Assembly (NCBI GenBank): GCA_947503715.1
Contig: CANNER010000003.1
Location: forward strand, 538,374 to 602,373
Source: an uncultured Caulobacterales bacterium
GTDB taxonomy: Bacteria > Pseudomonadota > Alphaproteobacteria > Caulobacterales > Maricaulaceae
Direction: 5' to 3'
Length of the DNA stretch: 64,000 nt
Shown piece after piece: positions 15,995-24,935 of this stretch (positions within the stretch are counted from its first letter, which is position 1; every line of letters starts with the position of its first letter). Position numbers and translations under genes: made by a program. The notes beneath the pieces were generated by a model, which was not told the origin of the DNA, ran no database searches, and saw nothing but the letters and a program-made list of their open reading frames with translations.

Positions 15995-18160
15995 CTAGCT
16001 CACCAATTTTGGGCGGAAGATTTGTGTCTTAGGAACATTCTCATCTTCTAAAGGGGCGGGCGCTGATTCGGCCAGCGCCGTCCCACGACCCGACAGGGAT
16101 GGATTTTCCATAAAATATTCATGAGCAGAGAAACGCGGACGTTCTTCGCGCGCCGTAACGCGAATATATTTTCCTGTTGGCCGTAGTTCCCAACTATTGG
16201 TGTTGTCCAATAAATTGGCCATCATGATCTGGTCTAAGACCTGATTATGGACAGTCGGGCTCTCCACAGGGACCAGTGTTTCAATCCGGCGGTCCAAATT
16301 GCGCGGCATCCAATCGGCGGAGGAAATATAGACGAGGGCTTGGTCAGATGGCATGGGGTGGCCATTCCCAAAACAGATGATACGGGAATGTTCGAGAAAG
16401 CGGCCGATAATCGACTTGACGCGAATATTCTCACTCAGACCTTCTATACCCGGACGAAGACAACAAATACCACGCACAACAAGGTCAACTTTCACGCCAG
16501 CCTGCGAGGCTTCATAGAGCTTTTCAATCATGATTGGATCAACGAGCGCATTCATCTTGGCCCAGATCGTGGCAGGCCGCCCGCTCTTTGCATGCGCAAT
16601 TTCCTGATCAATTTTTTCTTCAAGAACACCGCGCAAACCCAAAGGCGCAATTGATAATTTTTGCAAATCTCTCGGCTCATTATAGCTCGTCACAAAATTG
16701 AAGAGTTTACCAACGTCTTCCCCAATGATGGGATCCGCCGTAAACAGCGCTAAATCTGTATAAATGCGGGCATTCTGCGCGTGATAATTTCCTGTTCCCA
16801 GATGCGTATAGGTTTGTAACTTGTGACCTGCCGCCGTTGTCTCCCGCCGTATAACGAGGCTGACTTTCGCATGCGTTTTAAAGCCCACAAAACCGTAAAC
16901 GACCTGAACGCCCGCGCGTTCCAAATCGCGCGCCCAGCGCATATTGGACGCCTCGTCAAATCTCGCTTTCAGCTCGACCAATGCGGTTACATTTTTACCC
17001 GCCTCGGCAGCATCGATTAAGGCTGCAACAATCGGACTGTTATCAGAGGTTCGGTAGAGCGTCTGCTTAATCGCAACAACGTTAGGGTCAGCGGCAGCTT
17101 GTTGAAGAAATTGGATGACAACATCAAATTCTTCATAGGGATGATGAACAAGAATATCCTTGGCGGCAATCGCGGCCAAGCAATCGCCATCAAATTCCCG
17201 GATACGTTCAGGAAAGCGGGCTGTGAACGGTTTAAATAAAAGGTCTTTTGATCCGCCTGAAATCAGAGATGAAACATCTCTCAAACCCAAAATCATGGCA
17301 GCATTGGAGACCATTTCTTCGTCGCAATTAAAACTCTGTACCAGAAAATCTCGGAGTGTATGCTCCATTTCCTGATCAATCTCTAAGCGTATGACGCGTC
17401 CGCGACGTCTTTGTTTCAACAATGTTTCAAAATGCTGGACCAAATCTTCGGCACGTTCATCTACGGCGATCCCACTATCCCGGGTAATTCTAAAAGCCCC
17501 GGTCTCAGTGATATTGAAATCCGGAAACAAGCTGGACGCAAAGTGCCGAAGCACATCCTCAATTGCGACATAACCACTGACCTTTCCCGATGTTTCAATC
17601 TTGATAAAACGCGGCACATTGAGCGGCACGGGTAGGACGGCGAACAGCGGATCGCGATCCTCGGCCTCTAATCGCAGTGCAACCCCAAATCCAAGATTTG
17701 GTAAAAACGGGAAGGGGTGTGTCGGATCAATCGAAAGCGGCGTAAGAAGGGGAAGAATTTCAGTCTCAAATATCTTTGATAGACTCTCAGATTGGACCTC
17801 CGATAAGTCACCCATTTTCAGGACCCTGATACGATCTTCAAACAATTCCTCACGCAAAGAACTCCAACACTCATTCTGACGCGCAACAATTTTTCCCGCG
17901 CGGCGATTAATTTTTCTCAACTGTTCGCTGGGTAACATGCCAGCTGCCCCGGGCTCCATCACACCGGCGCTTTCCTGACTGCGTAAACCCGCAACACGGA
18001 CCATATAAAATTCATCGAGATTGGCTGCGGAAATTGAAAGAAAACGTACGCGCTCAAGTAAGGGCACGTCCGGGTTTTCGGCCTCCTCAAGAACCCGTGT
18101 GTTGAAAAACAACCAGCTCAACTCGCGGTTAAATAATCTGGAAGGATGAGATTTTTTCAC
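15995..18160 (-). CDS. ppk1: Polyphosphate kinase 1
   Basis: Reversibly transfers the ATP gamma-phosphate to make inorganic polyphosphate. 721 aa with GTG start (MKKSHPSRLFNRELSWLFFN). The N-terminal NRELSWLFFN segment, FPFLPNLG, the KQTLYRTS loop and the catalytic histidine region YTHLGTGNYH...ARIYTD (about residue 450) are all intact, as is the C-terminal phospholipase-D-like SSADWMPRNLDRRIE. It is the first gene of ppk-ppx; the opposed enzymes abut with no gap. C-terminal ~45 aa (PAPLEDENVPKTQIFRP) are a variable tail. Confidence 0.97.
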   Translation of the reverse strand: MKKSHPSRLFNRELSWLFFNTRVLEEAENPDVPLLERVRFLSISAANLDEFYMVRVAGLRSQESAGVMEPGAAGMLPSEQLRKINRRAGKIVARQNECWSSLREELFEDRIRVLKMGDLSEVQSESLSKIFETEILPLLTPLSIDPTHPFPFLPNLGFGVALRLEAEDRDPLFAVLPVPLNVPRFIKIETSGKVSGYVAIEDVLRHFASSLFPDFNITETGAFRITRDSGIAVDERAEDLVQHFETLLKQRRRGRVIRLEIDQEMEHTLRDFLVQSFNCDEEMVSNAAMILGLRDVSSLISGGSKDLLFKPFTARFPERIREFDGDCLAAIAAKDILVHHPYEEFDVVIQFLQQAAADPNVVAIKQTLYRTSDNSPIVAALIDAAEAGKNVTALVELKARFDEASNMRWARDLERAGVQVVYGFVGFKTHAKVSLVIRRETTAAGHKLQTYTHLGTGNYHAQNARIYTDLALFTADPIIGEDVGKLFNFVTSYNEPRDLQKLSIAPLGLRGVLEEKIDQEIAHAKSGRPATIWAKMNALVDPIMIEKLYEASQAGVKVDLVVRGICCLRPGIEGLSENIRVKSIIGRFLEHSRIICFGNGHPMPSDQALVYISSADWMPRNLDRRIETLVPVESPTVHNQVLDQIMMANLLDNTNSWELRPTGKYIRVTAREERPRFSAHEYFMENPSLSGRGTALAESAPAPLEDENVPKTQIFRPKLVS

Positions 18161-18253
18161 GAATTTGTCCCTTTGGGGATGAGAAGCTCCAGCTAAACTA
18201 TGTCAGGCGACACCCCACCCGCGCAAGGTATAAGACGAAGAAATCGTTAGGCT

Positions 18254-18721
18254 TCATGCCGCGCTGGCCTGCGCCTCATCAGACAAAATCGTGTAAAGGC
18301 TTTGCGCGTCGGGCGCAGCCCGCAGTCGGGTTCGTTTTTCTTCACGGCGCAATTGTCTGGAAATTCTGGCAAGCGCGCGTAAATGCGCGCCTGCCGCATC
18401 AGCAGGCGCGAGCAGAAAAGCCACCAAGTCAACGGGACGACCGTCAACACTGTCAAAATCCAGAGGATCAGATAAACGTGCAAAACCCGCCATAACGCTT
18501 TCAAGGCCATCGATTCGAGCATGCGGAAGTGCGACACCGTTCCCGACACCGGTTGACCCCAGACGTTCACGTTCAACGGCAGCAGCCACAATATCCCGAC
18601 ATGCGACGGAAAGGTCATTGGCCTCAATGAGCCTTAAGGCCATGTCTTGGAACAGTTGTTTTTGTGAGCCCACTTGAAGGTCGACAACAACACTTTCCGG
18701 CAAAAAAAGATCTTCGCCCAT
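18254..18721 (-). CDS. ptsN: Nitrogen-regulatory PTS EIIA protein
   Basis: EIIA-Ntr phosphocarrier of the regulatory PTS, 155 aa, acting in the cytoplasm to adjust nitrogen, potassium and stringent responses according to phosphorylation. The phosphorylated His is in NGVALPHARIDGL (about residue 66). LGSTGVGNGVALPH and LVAFLLAPADAAGAHL are family signatures. It follows hpf with about 160 nt between, the normal rpoN-hpf-ptsN order in Proteobacteria; rpoN is not on this side. Confidence 0.93.
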   Translation of the reverse strand: MGEDLFLPESVVVDLQVGSQKQLFQDMALRLIEANDLSVACRDIVAAAVERERLGSTGVGNGVALPHARIDGLESVMAGFARLSDPLDFDSVDGRPVDLVAFLLAPADAAGAHLRALARISRQLRREEKRTRLRAAPDAQSLYTILSDEAQASAA

Positions 18722-18880
18722 GCGATTACCTCTGACGATAGTTTTAAAGCCAAATTAGGATTTAATGGCCTGGATTTCGTCAAAATGGATGAAATCGCGT
18801 GGCGTTTAAACTCACGTGAGTGGTAAATCAAACCTAACTATCAGCTTCTTTGGGGCAAGTCTTGCTAAAGGCCCCGCTCC

Positions 18881-19456
18881 CTATTTTGGGTCAATCCAAC
18901 CGATATGACCGTCTTGACGTTTGAAAACGACATTCAAACCACCGTGACGTGCATTGTGAAAAACAACAACGCCGCTATCAGCAAGGCCTAATTCGAGAGC
19001 CGCCATTCCAGGGGTGAGTGTTCGAATTTGCTTCACACTCTCGGCAATCACCATTGGTTCATCCGCGACGTCAGAGTCGGCACTTTCATCATCCGGGTCT
19101 GTTTCAGGCGCGATGGGGTTTTCTAGGACGAACATCGCGGCCTCTTTGGCTTTCGCCTTTTGGCTATGATCTTTCAGCCTGCGTTTATATCGCCGCAGAC
19201 GCTTTTCCATATGCTCTAGGGCTTCATCAGAGGCAGGATAAGCCTCTTGCGCCTGCCCCTGAGCCTCCATTGTTGCACCTGATGGCAGATGAACAGAACA
19301 TATTGTTCGGAAGCCCGACCCTTCGCGGGACACACTGACCTGCGCATCTCCATCGCGATGGATATATTTGTCCATCATCTCCTCTAAACGATCCGAAATT
19401 CTAGCTCTTAGTGCCTGACTTACATCGATTCCTTTTGAGACGATTTGGATTTGCAT
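18881..19456 (-). CDS. hpf: Ribosome hibernation-promoting factor, long form
   Basis: Long-form HPF/RaiA that binds the 30S subunit and drives 100S ribosome dimers in stationary phase. ATG 19456 is chosen over TTG 19462 because AGGAAAGG stands 6 nt upstream. The N-terminal ~105 aa is the S30AE domain (MQIQIVSKGIDVSQALR, then RYKRRLKDH); an acidic linker (ETDPDDESADSDVADE) leads to the C-terminal dimerisation domain (MAALELGLADSGVVVFHNA). 191 aa. Paired with ptsN downstream. Confidence 0.93.
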   Translation of the reverse strand: MQIQIVSKGIDVSQALRARISDRLEEMMDKYIHRDGDAQVSVSREGSGFRTICSVHLPSGATMEAQGQAQEAYPASDEALEHMEKRLRRYKRRLKDHSQKAKAKEAAMFVLENPIAPETDPDDESADSDVADEPMVIAESVKQIRTLTPGMAALELGLADSGVVVFHNARHGGLNVVFKRQDGHIGWIDPK

Positions 19457-19563
19457 GGGCAACCTTTCCTATTCTTTTTAGAGTTTAGGAGCCTCTCTTA
19501 GCAGAATTGCAGCATCGTGTGTAGAATTTAAGCCTAAGACAGAGATTGAAACGTAATAGAGCC

Positions 19564-20388
19564 ATGGAACAGTCTATCCCTCAACTCTCAAAGCCCCTGG
19601 ATATGATCCGACAAGGTCTTATTCTTTTAGCGGCACCCTTGATTTGGATTGCGTCATCCCTGGGTGTATTTCTGGACTTTGCACGTAGTCCAAGCGATTT
19701 TTCTGACCTCAGCGAGAACATTCTTGTGCCGCAGACATTTGCGTTCTCGATCTGGTTTCCAATTTTTGTGGGGGTCATGGCATTTGGCGTGTTACAAATG
19801 TTTAGGGCCAACAGAACGCGAGCCGTTTTTCGCGAAACCGGATGGTGGATCGCGGCGGGTCTTTGGGGTATCGTCGCATGGGGTTTGGCGACGTCTTTCC
19901 TACCTGACACAAGTGTTGAGCTTGCGGCCTCTCTTATTTTTATTCCCTCTATGATGGCCTTAGTCATTGCCATGGTGAAGATGACGCGTCGTAAAGACGC
20001 GCTCGACCAGATTGAAATCTGGTTGGCTCTCGTGCCCGTCAGCTTGATAGCAGGCTGGTGCTCAATTGCAGTTTTCGTGGGTCTAAACGGATTAATCTGG
20101 AAATGGGTAGAGCCCTTGGGCTGGAGTCAGATAGGAATCGCACTTACAATCCTGTCAGTGGCTTTGGGCTGGGCGATTGTGGTTTTACGAAGGGGGGCAC
20201 AAAACCGCATTTACGCCTTCCCGATAATTTGGGGGCTCGGCTTTCTTGCCCTCAAACATTTTACCATGGACGGCAGTATTGCGATTGGCCTGACCGCCAT
20301 TACTGGAATCGTCGCAATTCTTATTGCTGCAGGTTTAAAGTCTGGCGTAAGCGTCCGGCAAATGCGGAAAACCTCTAAGCCGGTATAA
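19564..20388 (+). CDS. TspO/MBR-like multi-pass membrane protein
   Basis: A 274-aa membrane protein with about seven or eight hydrophobic helices. The segment PQTFAFSIWFPIFVGVMAFG resembles the conserved FAPVW-type region of a tryptophan-rich TspO/MBR-related subgroup that is longer than classical five-helix TspO. Several Trp residues (WWIAAGLWGIVAWGL) fit. ATG 19564 is preferred to TTG 19546. Ligand and role unknown; by family it could bind porphyrins or act in stress signalling, but this is not shown. Confidence 0.65.
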   Translation: MEQSIPQLSKPLDMIRQGLILLAAPLIWIASSLGVFLDFARSPSDFSDLSENILVPQTFAFSIWFPIFVGVMAFGVLQMFRANRTRAVFRETGWWIAAGLWGIVAWGLATSFLPDTSVELAASLIFIPSMMALVIAMVKMTRRKDALDQIEIWLALVPVSLIAGWCSIAVFVGLNGLIWKWVEPLGWSQIGIALTILSVALGWAIVVLRRGAQNRIYAFPIIWGLGFLALKHFTMDGSIAIGLTAITGIVAILIAAGLKSGVSVRQMRKTSKPV

Positions 20389-20393
20389 TTCTA

Positions 20394-20882
20394 TCAGAAG
20401 ATATCTGTCTCTTGACGCAGCGGATCAGGGCCATACCTGTTGCCTCCAACCGTACCGGGAATGCAAAACCAGACAAGATTCGCTAAACCTATAAATGATC
20501 CAACCAATGGCAAAAGACCTGCAAACCTAAAGGCGAGCACGAGCCATCCAGTTTGATTTAAGTCATGAAACCGTCGGATTTGCAGCATGATGTCCGGCAA
20601 GAAGTTTGAGACCGCGAAAATAATTATAAAGAAAATCGCGGCCTTACCGCTCACGCCTAGACTTGCCAAAGCGGCTTCAACTTCTTCAGCCGAGTCCGTT
20701 TCACTGATCATCACGTCCAAAAAATTCATCGCCCCATCTGCCATGAAAAAAACAATAGCCAAGACGGTATATATAATGATCTGATACAGAAAGACCCACC
20801 AATATGCAGACCGCTGACTACGTCCCTGCGGATTGAAGTAATTCGTATAATATCGCCTGACGGCCTCACCAAAATCGAGCAT
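20394..20882 (-). CDS. DUF805 membrane protein (copy B)
   Basis: DUF805 family inner-membrane protein, 162 aa, function unknown. Family signs: N-terminal YYTNYFNPQGRSQRSAYWW, central IRRFHDLNQTGWLVLA, C-terminal NRYGPDP. Three to four hydrophobic helices. It overlaps the stop of the neighbouring paralogue by one base, so the two are translated as a coupled pair. It has a longer first periplasmic loop with acidic residues (SETDSAEEVEAAL) than its partner. Confidence 0.88.
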   Translation of the reverse strand: MLDFGEAVRRYYTNYFNPQGRSQRSAYWWVFLYQIIIYTVLAIVFFMADGAMNFLDVMISETDSAEEVEAALASLGVSGKAAIFFIIIFAVSNFLPDIMLQIRRFHDLNQTGWLVLAFRFAGLLPLVGSFIGLANLVWFCIPGTVGGNRYGPDPLRQETDIF

Positions 20883-21322
20883 TATCCAAATAACTCCGGG
20901 TTAAATCCAAGGGGATCAGGGCCGTACTGATTAGGACCATCCGTCCCGCGTAACGCGTACCAGATGAGTTGAGCAAATACGGTTACGATAAAAAATGCAT
21001 TAATGAGAACAAAAACCAGCACAAGCCAACCTGTCTGGTCAAGATCATGAAACCGACGGACCGATATGGCCAAGGTTGGAATGAAGTTGAAGAGATTGAA
21101 AAGAAGGTAGGCGATTAGGAGCCCTATAAACCCGGTTAAGACCGTGCCCTCCGGTTCATCGCCCGCGCCTGTCATGACAAACATCGCTATAAATGCGACA
21201 AGCATCCCAACATTAATAACGGCCCGCATCAGAAACGGCCACCAATATTCAGACCTTGATGCACGACCTTCGAATCTGAAATAGCCCGTGTAGAATTTTG
21301 CGACCGCTTCACCAAAACCCAT
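20882..21322 (-). CDS. DUF805 membrane protein (copy A)
   Basis: Paralogue of the next gene, 146 aa, with the same framework: FYTGYFRFEGRASRSEYWW, VRRFHDLDQTGWLVLV and NQYGPDPLGFNPELFG. Function unknown. It sits 17 nt after the metG stop, so the order metG-DUF805-DUF805 may be one transcript. The tandem pair suggests a local duplication followed by divergence. Confidence 0.88.
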   Translation of the reverse strand: MGFGEAVAKFYTGYFRFEGRASRSEYWWPFLMRAVINVGMLVAFIAMFVMTGAGDEPEGTVLTGFIGLLIAYLLFNLFNFIPTLAISVRRFHDLDQTGWLVLVFVLINAFFIVTVFAQLIWYALRGTDGPNQYGPDPLGFNPELFG

Positions 21323-21339
21323 CTTGGCCCCTTCCCTTC

Positions 21340-23061
21340 TTACGTTGGCTGACCGCCGAAGTGCTCAGTCCATGTGTCGACATCGTCATCTTCGATCTTC
21401 GAAAAGAGAACATCAGGCGCAGAAATATCATGCCCAATTGGCAAGGCGTTTAATAAATCTTGGACCTCACCAAATTTCCAACTTCGCTTATCAGAAGGAA
21501 TATTGATTGCGGCCAATATTTTCTCCGCTGTATCCGGAATGATCGGTTGTGCCAAAATGCCGAAAAGCGCGACAAGATTCAGGCCGTAGCGCACGCCGAT
21601 GGCGGCTTGGTCAATATCCGTCTTGTAGTGTGTCCAGGGTGCCGCCTGTGTCAGATATTCATTGCCAGCAGCCCAGATTGCCCGTGTATCAGCCATGGCT
21701 TTTCGAAACTCTCGCGCTTCATAAAATTCGACAAGACGCGGTAAGCGCTCTGACAGCTCTTTTTCGATCCACGCCTCGGCATCCGTCTTGGAACCGCCCT
21801 CGGGGACTTTGCCGTCAAACTTTCCGGCACAATATTTAGTAATCCGGTTCACGAAATTGCCAAGCACATTTGCGAGGTCAGAGTTTACACTCGCCTGAAA
21901 CTCTTCCCATGTGAAGGCGGCGTCCGACCCTTCCGGCGCATTTGCCATAAGATGCCAGCGCCAATAATCGGAGGGCGCAATGTCAATCGCTTGGTCCATG
22001 AAAACGCCACGCTTGCCGGATGTCGAAAACTTACCGCCATACCAAGTAACCCAGTTAAAAGCTTTTAACTCATCGACTAATTTCCATGGCTGACCTGAGC
22101 CCATGATCGTCGTCGGGAAGGACAATGTGTGAAAGGCAACATTATCCTTCCCCATAAATTGTACGTAGCGCGTTGCGTCTGCGCCCTTATCGGTACGCCA
22201 AAACTTCTCCCAATCTCCGCCCGTCTTTACGGCCCAATCTTGGGTCGCGCCGATATAGGCGATCGGCGCATCAAACCAGACATAGAAGACCTTGCCCTCA
22301 AAACCCTCACGCACCTCTCCGTCAGCGTTAAGCACAGGAATACCCCACTCTAAATCACGTGTGATGGAACGGTCTCGCAAGCCTTCATCCAGCCATTTCA
22401 TCGCGATTGATGTCGTTAGTACCGGCCAATCCGACGTGTGACTTTCAACCCAATCCCGCAGACGTCCGCTCATATCGGCCTGTTTCAGGTAGAGATGGTT
22501 TGTATCGCGAATTTCTACATCGTGACTTCCGGAAACAGCGCTGTAAGGATTGATAAGATCGACGGGGTCGAGCAGCTTTCCGCAATTATCGCATTGATCT
22601 CCGCGCGCCGCCTCGAAAGCACAATTCGGACAGGTGCCCTCGACATAGCGATCTGGAAGATATCGCCCATCCGCCACGGAATAGACCTGTTTAGACGTCC
22701 GTTCCTCAATGAAACCATTCGCCTCCAAGGCCAGCGCAAAATTCTGTGTTAGTCTCCGCGTGCTCTCCGAAGAGGACCGTCCGAAATAATCATAGCTCAG
22801 TTTGAAGCTCTCCCCGGCTTCTGCTTGTGCTGAATGCATAGCATCGCAATAGGCGGATACAGATTGCCCGGCTTCCGCAGCGGCCAATTCTGCAGGCGTC
22901 CCGTGTTCATCGGTTGCACAAATATAAAGGACGTCGTGCCCCAGCAAGCGCATCGCTCGCGCGTAAACATCGGCGGGCAGCATCGACCCCGCTAAATTAC
23001 CGAGATGTTTGACCCCGTTTATATAGGGAAGCGCGGATGTGATCAGGATACGTTCGGTCAT
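21340..23061 (-). CDS. metG: Methionyl-tRNA synthetase
   Basis: Class I aminoacyl-tRNA synthetase charging tRNA-Met, 573 aa. HIGH-type motif in YINGVKHLGNLAGS (residues 13-26), zinc knuckle CPNCAFEAARGDQCDNC (about 143-159), and the KMSKS-equivalent KFSTSGKRG (about 350). The anticodon-binding helical domain is present; there is no C-terminal tRNA-binding (Arc1p-like) domain, which is common in short MetRS. The start at 23061 gives MTERILITSALPYING. Confidence 0.97.
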   Translation of the reverse strand: MTERILITSALPYINGVKHLGNLAGSMLPADVYARAMRLLGHDVLYICATDEHGTPAELAAAEAGQSVSAYCDAMHSAQAEAGESFKLSYDYFGRSSSESTRRLTQNFALALEANGFIEERTSKQVYSVADGRYLPDRYVEGTCPNCAFEAARGDQCDNCGKLLDPVDLINPYSAVSGSHDVEIRDTNHLYLKQADMSGRLRDWVESHTSDWPVLTTSIAMKWLDEGLRDRSITRDLEWGIPVLNADGEVREGFEGKVFYVWFDAPIAYIGATQDWAVKTGGDWEKFWRTDKGADATRYVQFMGKDNVAFHTLSFPTTIMGSGQPWKLVDELKAFNWVTWYGGKFSTSGKRGVFMDQAIDIAPSDYWRWHLMANAPEGSDAAFTWEEFQASVNSDLANVLGNFVNRITKYCAGKFDGKVPEGGSKTDAEAWIEKELSERLPRLVEFYEAREFRKAMADTRAIWAAGNEYLTQAAPWTHYKTDIDQAAIGVRYGLNLVALFGILAQPIIPDTAEKILAAINIPSDKRSWKFGEVQDLLNALPIGHDISAPDVLFSKIEDDDVDTWTEHFGGQPT

Positions 23062-23202
23062 AGCGCGCCTTCTATCGCCCCCTCACCTGTATTCAAGCGG
23101 AATTGCCGTCTGTGATGACGTAGAAAAAAATGCAGAACAGACACATAAGCCGCTTGCAAGACTGCCAATCCAACGCTAAACGCCGCGCCACACCAGATAA
23201 GT

Positions 23203-23278
23203 GCCCCTATAGCTCAGCTGGTAGAGCACCTGATTTGTAATCAGGGGGTCCGCGGTTCGAGTCCGTGTGGGGGCACCA
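23203..23278 (+). tRNA. tRNA-Thr (anticodon UGU)
   Basis: A complete 76-nt cloverleaf with encoded CCA. Acceptor arm GCCCCTA pairs with TGGGGGC, the anticodon stem CCTGA/TCAGG holds loop TTTGTAA, so the anticodon is TGT, and the T-arm has GTTCGAGTC. It is the integration target of the element to its right: the last 47 nt (from 23232) plus four following T residues are repeated exactly at 46021-46071. The integration leaves the tRNA intact. Confidence 0.97.
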
Positions 23279-23282
23279 TTTT
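23232..23282 (+). repeat. attL: 51-bp direct repeat within tRNA-Thr
   Basis: Left copy of the att direct repeat. It covers the anticodon loop to the CCA end of the tRNA plus four T residues and matches 46021-46071 at every base. The match stops at 23231 (T versus A) and at 23283 (T versus C). Confidence 0.93.
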
Positions 23283-23375
23283 TCTTAATAAAAACAACAA
23301 GTTAGACGAAAGTTGACGCATCGGAATCTACAAAATAGTTAGCCTCCTAAAAGAAATCAGGGGTTCCTGGTCCCA

Positions 23376-23540
23376 ATGAGCAGAGTACGTATGGCGAATA
23401 CAGAGACCTACAAATTCCAAGACATGAAATCGGAATTTCTGGCAGACCCAATAAATCAAGCGGTTTTTGATGCTCTAGGGCATGAATATGCTCCTCCATC
23501 TATGAAGTTTAAAGATTGCCACGACGATAAGCGGTTTTAG
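23376..23540 (+). CDS. Small ORF, possible truncated antitoxin-like protein
   Basis: A 54-aa frame (MSRVRMANTETYKFQDMKSE...DKRF). The middle, KSEFLADPINQAVFDALGHEY, resembles the N-terminus of XRE-type antitoxins of HigB/RelE systems, which often read (A)EFLADPEVRAEYDAL, but there is no HTH domain behind it and no toxin gene. It is the only coding candidate in the otherwise empty stretch between attL and the IS debris. Likely a remnant left at the island edge. Confidence 0.35.
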   Translation: MSRVRMANTETYKFQDMKSEFLADPINQAVFDALGHEYAPPSMKFKDCHDDKRF

Positions 23541-23648
23541 AACGCCTAGATTATTGTAGAAACATCCTCAAAGCATGCGTAATTAGACGGACTGATTACG
23601 CGGTCGAAGTCCTGATAGTCTACAGATGTTGATCGGTAGCTATGGGAG

Positions 23649-23996
23649 ATGAGAATGAGTTATTTTGTAGGACTGGATGTATCGCTGCGTACGGTAGCCC
23701 TATGGGTCGTGGATGATGACCGTGATATCGTCTTGGAACGAATGTTAGACTGCGAGGTCGAAGCGATTGACGTGTGTCTTCGTAAGTTCGGCAAACCGAT
23801 CACAAAGCTGGGCTTTGAAGCTGGCGTCATGAGTCAGATGCTGTTCACAAACGCTCAAAAACTGCTCTCTGTTCACGGTCAAATCTACAATCTCTTCAAC
23901 TTCCGACGACACCTGATCTCAAGGAACACGCTTCGAAAATTCTGGCAACAAGCTCAAGCCGAATGGAATATCGCAGCGGCATCAGCTTTCGCTTAA
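23649..23996 (+). pseudogene. Chimeric transposase remnant: IS110 N-terminus joined to IS6 C-terminus
   Basis: An open frame of 115 codons that is not a real gene family. Residues 1 to about 66 (YFVGLDVSLRTVALWVVDD ... GFEAGVMSQ) match the DEDD N-terminal domain of IS110-family transposases. From about 23847 the frame becomes the C-terminal end of the IS6-family transposase also found at 46.5 and 61.1 kb (QIYNLFNFRRHLISRNTLRK). An IS6 element has landed in or recombined with an IS110 copy, by chance in frame. Not expected to be functional. Confidence 0.7.
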
Positions 23997-24045
23997 AAGG
24001 CCATTAGAGGGAAATAACGGCTAGACCACTTCACGTGCCAAAGCC
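23847..24045 (+). mobile_element. IS6-family right-end fragment
   Basis: The last ~200 bp of an IS6-family element. It has the 3' end of the transposase, a non-coding tail, and the terminal inverted repeat (ACGTGCCAAAGCC, ending 24045), which matches the right end of the copy at 61082-61884 (ACGTGACAAAGCC). The left part of the element is gone. It abuts IS5-family sequence at 24046. Confidence 0.7.
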
Positions 24046-24249
24046 GATGAGGCCGCCCTAGCTGTTATTCCGTCAAAGTCGAACGCCCGCAATCCGCTCC
24101 CGCACAATAAAAACCTCTCCGCCATGCGCAATATTGTTGAGAGGTTCTTTTACAAAATTAATGATATGCGACGCCTCGCAACACGATATGAAAAACGCGC
24201 CGTAAGTTTTCTTAATATGCTATATCTTTTGCCATCAAACGTTGGCTAA
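24046..24249 (+). pseudogene. IS5-family (IS427-like) transposase C-terminal remnant
   Basis: An open frame reads DEAALAVIPSKSNARNPLPH, then RNIVERFFYKINDMRRLATR and a stop at 24247-24249. This is the C-terminal region of IS5/IS427-type transposases (VIPSKxNRKxPxPHD; RNxVERFFNRLKxFRRIATRYDK), including the last catalytic Glu in VERFF. The 5' part has been removed by the IS6 end directly upstream. About 67 codons remain. Confidence 0.75.
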
Positions 24250-24283
24250 TTGAGTCCAGACCCTAGTTCATTCTATATCATTC

Positions 24284-24868
24284 TCAGTGCTTGCCCGCAG
24301 TCCATCCTACTTGATTGAGTAAGTGAGACGCTTTTTCTTTGGGCAAGGCCTCAAGGTCCGTTGCCATCGTGTCATTCCACCTATTCAAATATCCAAACAG
24401 GGCGACGCTGGCGACAATTTCAACGACCTCACTATCTGAAAAATACAATGCAAGAATTTCAAAATCTTTTTCGGAAGCCTCATTAGGTAGAACAGAAGCG
24501 TGATATGCTAGAGTGAGGGCCGCCTTTTCTGCGTCAGAGAATAAAGCGCTAGTTTCCCATTCCCAGACAGCCATAATTTTTTCCTTCGAGGCTTGATAAA
24601 TAGACGCTAAATTTGCCATATGAGCCTGACAATACCTACATCCCGCGGCTTGACTGGCAATTAAGCTAATCAACATTTTAAGCTCTTCACTCACAGTGCC
24701 TTCATATAAAATGGCCTGATTAAGCCCCATAAAGGCTCTTGCAATTTCCGGGCGCCTTTGCATGGTCAAAATAGAATTGGGAATAAAACCCCTTGTATTC
24801 TTATAATGATCAAATTTATCTTTTAGGTCCGAATTCAGATCATGTGGTAAGGGGTCAAGATGAGCCAT
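24284..24868 (-). CDS. Carboxymuconolactone decarboxylase/AhpD-like protein
   Basis: A 194-aa alpha-helical AhpD/CMD superfamily protein. The redox CxxC with trailing His is intact (CRYCQAHMANLASIY, about residues 79-93), the AhpD-type peroxidase signature rather than the true decarboxylase one. Such proteins reduce peroxides or assist thiol chemistry; within a catabolic operon it may protect oxygenase-generated intermediates. It is last in the minus-strand run TonB receptor, aldehyde dehydrogenase, MFS, this gene. Exact role inferred. Confidence 0.8.
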   Translation of the reverse strand: MAHLDPLPHDLNSDLKDKFDHYKNTRGFIPNSILTMQRRPEIARAFMGLNQAILYEGTVSEELKMLISLIASQAAGCRYCQAHMANLASIYQASKEKIMAVWEWETSALFSDAEKAALTLAYHASVLPNEASEKDFEILALYFSDSEVVEIVASVALFGYLNRWNDTMATDLEALPKEKASHLLNQVGWTAGKH

Positions 24869-24935
24869 ATTGTTTCCATATTAGTAGGGTTTTCAAAAGC
24901 CGAGTTGTACAAATCCTGTTGGTGTTATAACATCT

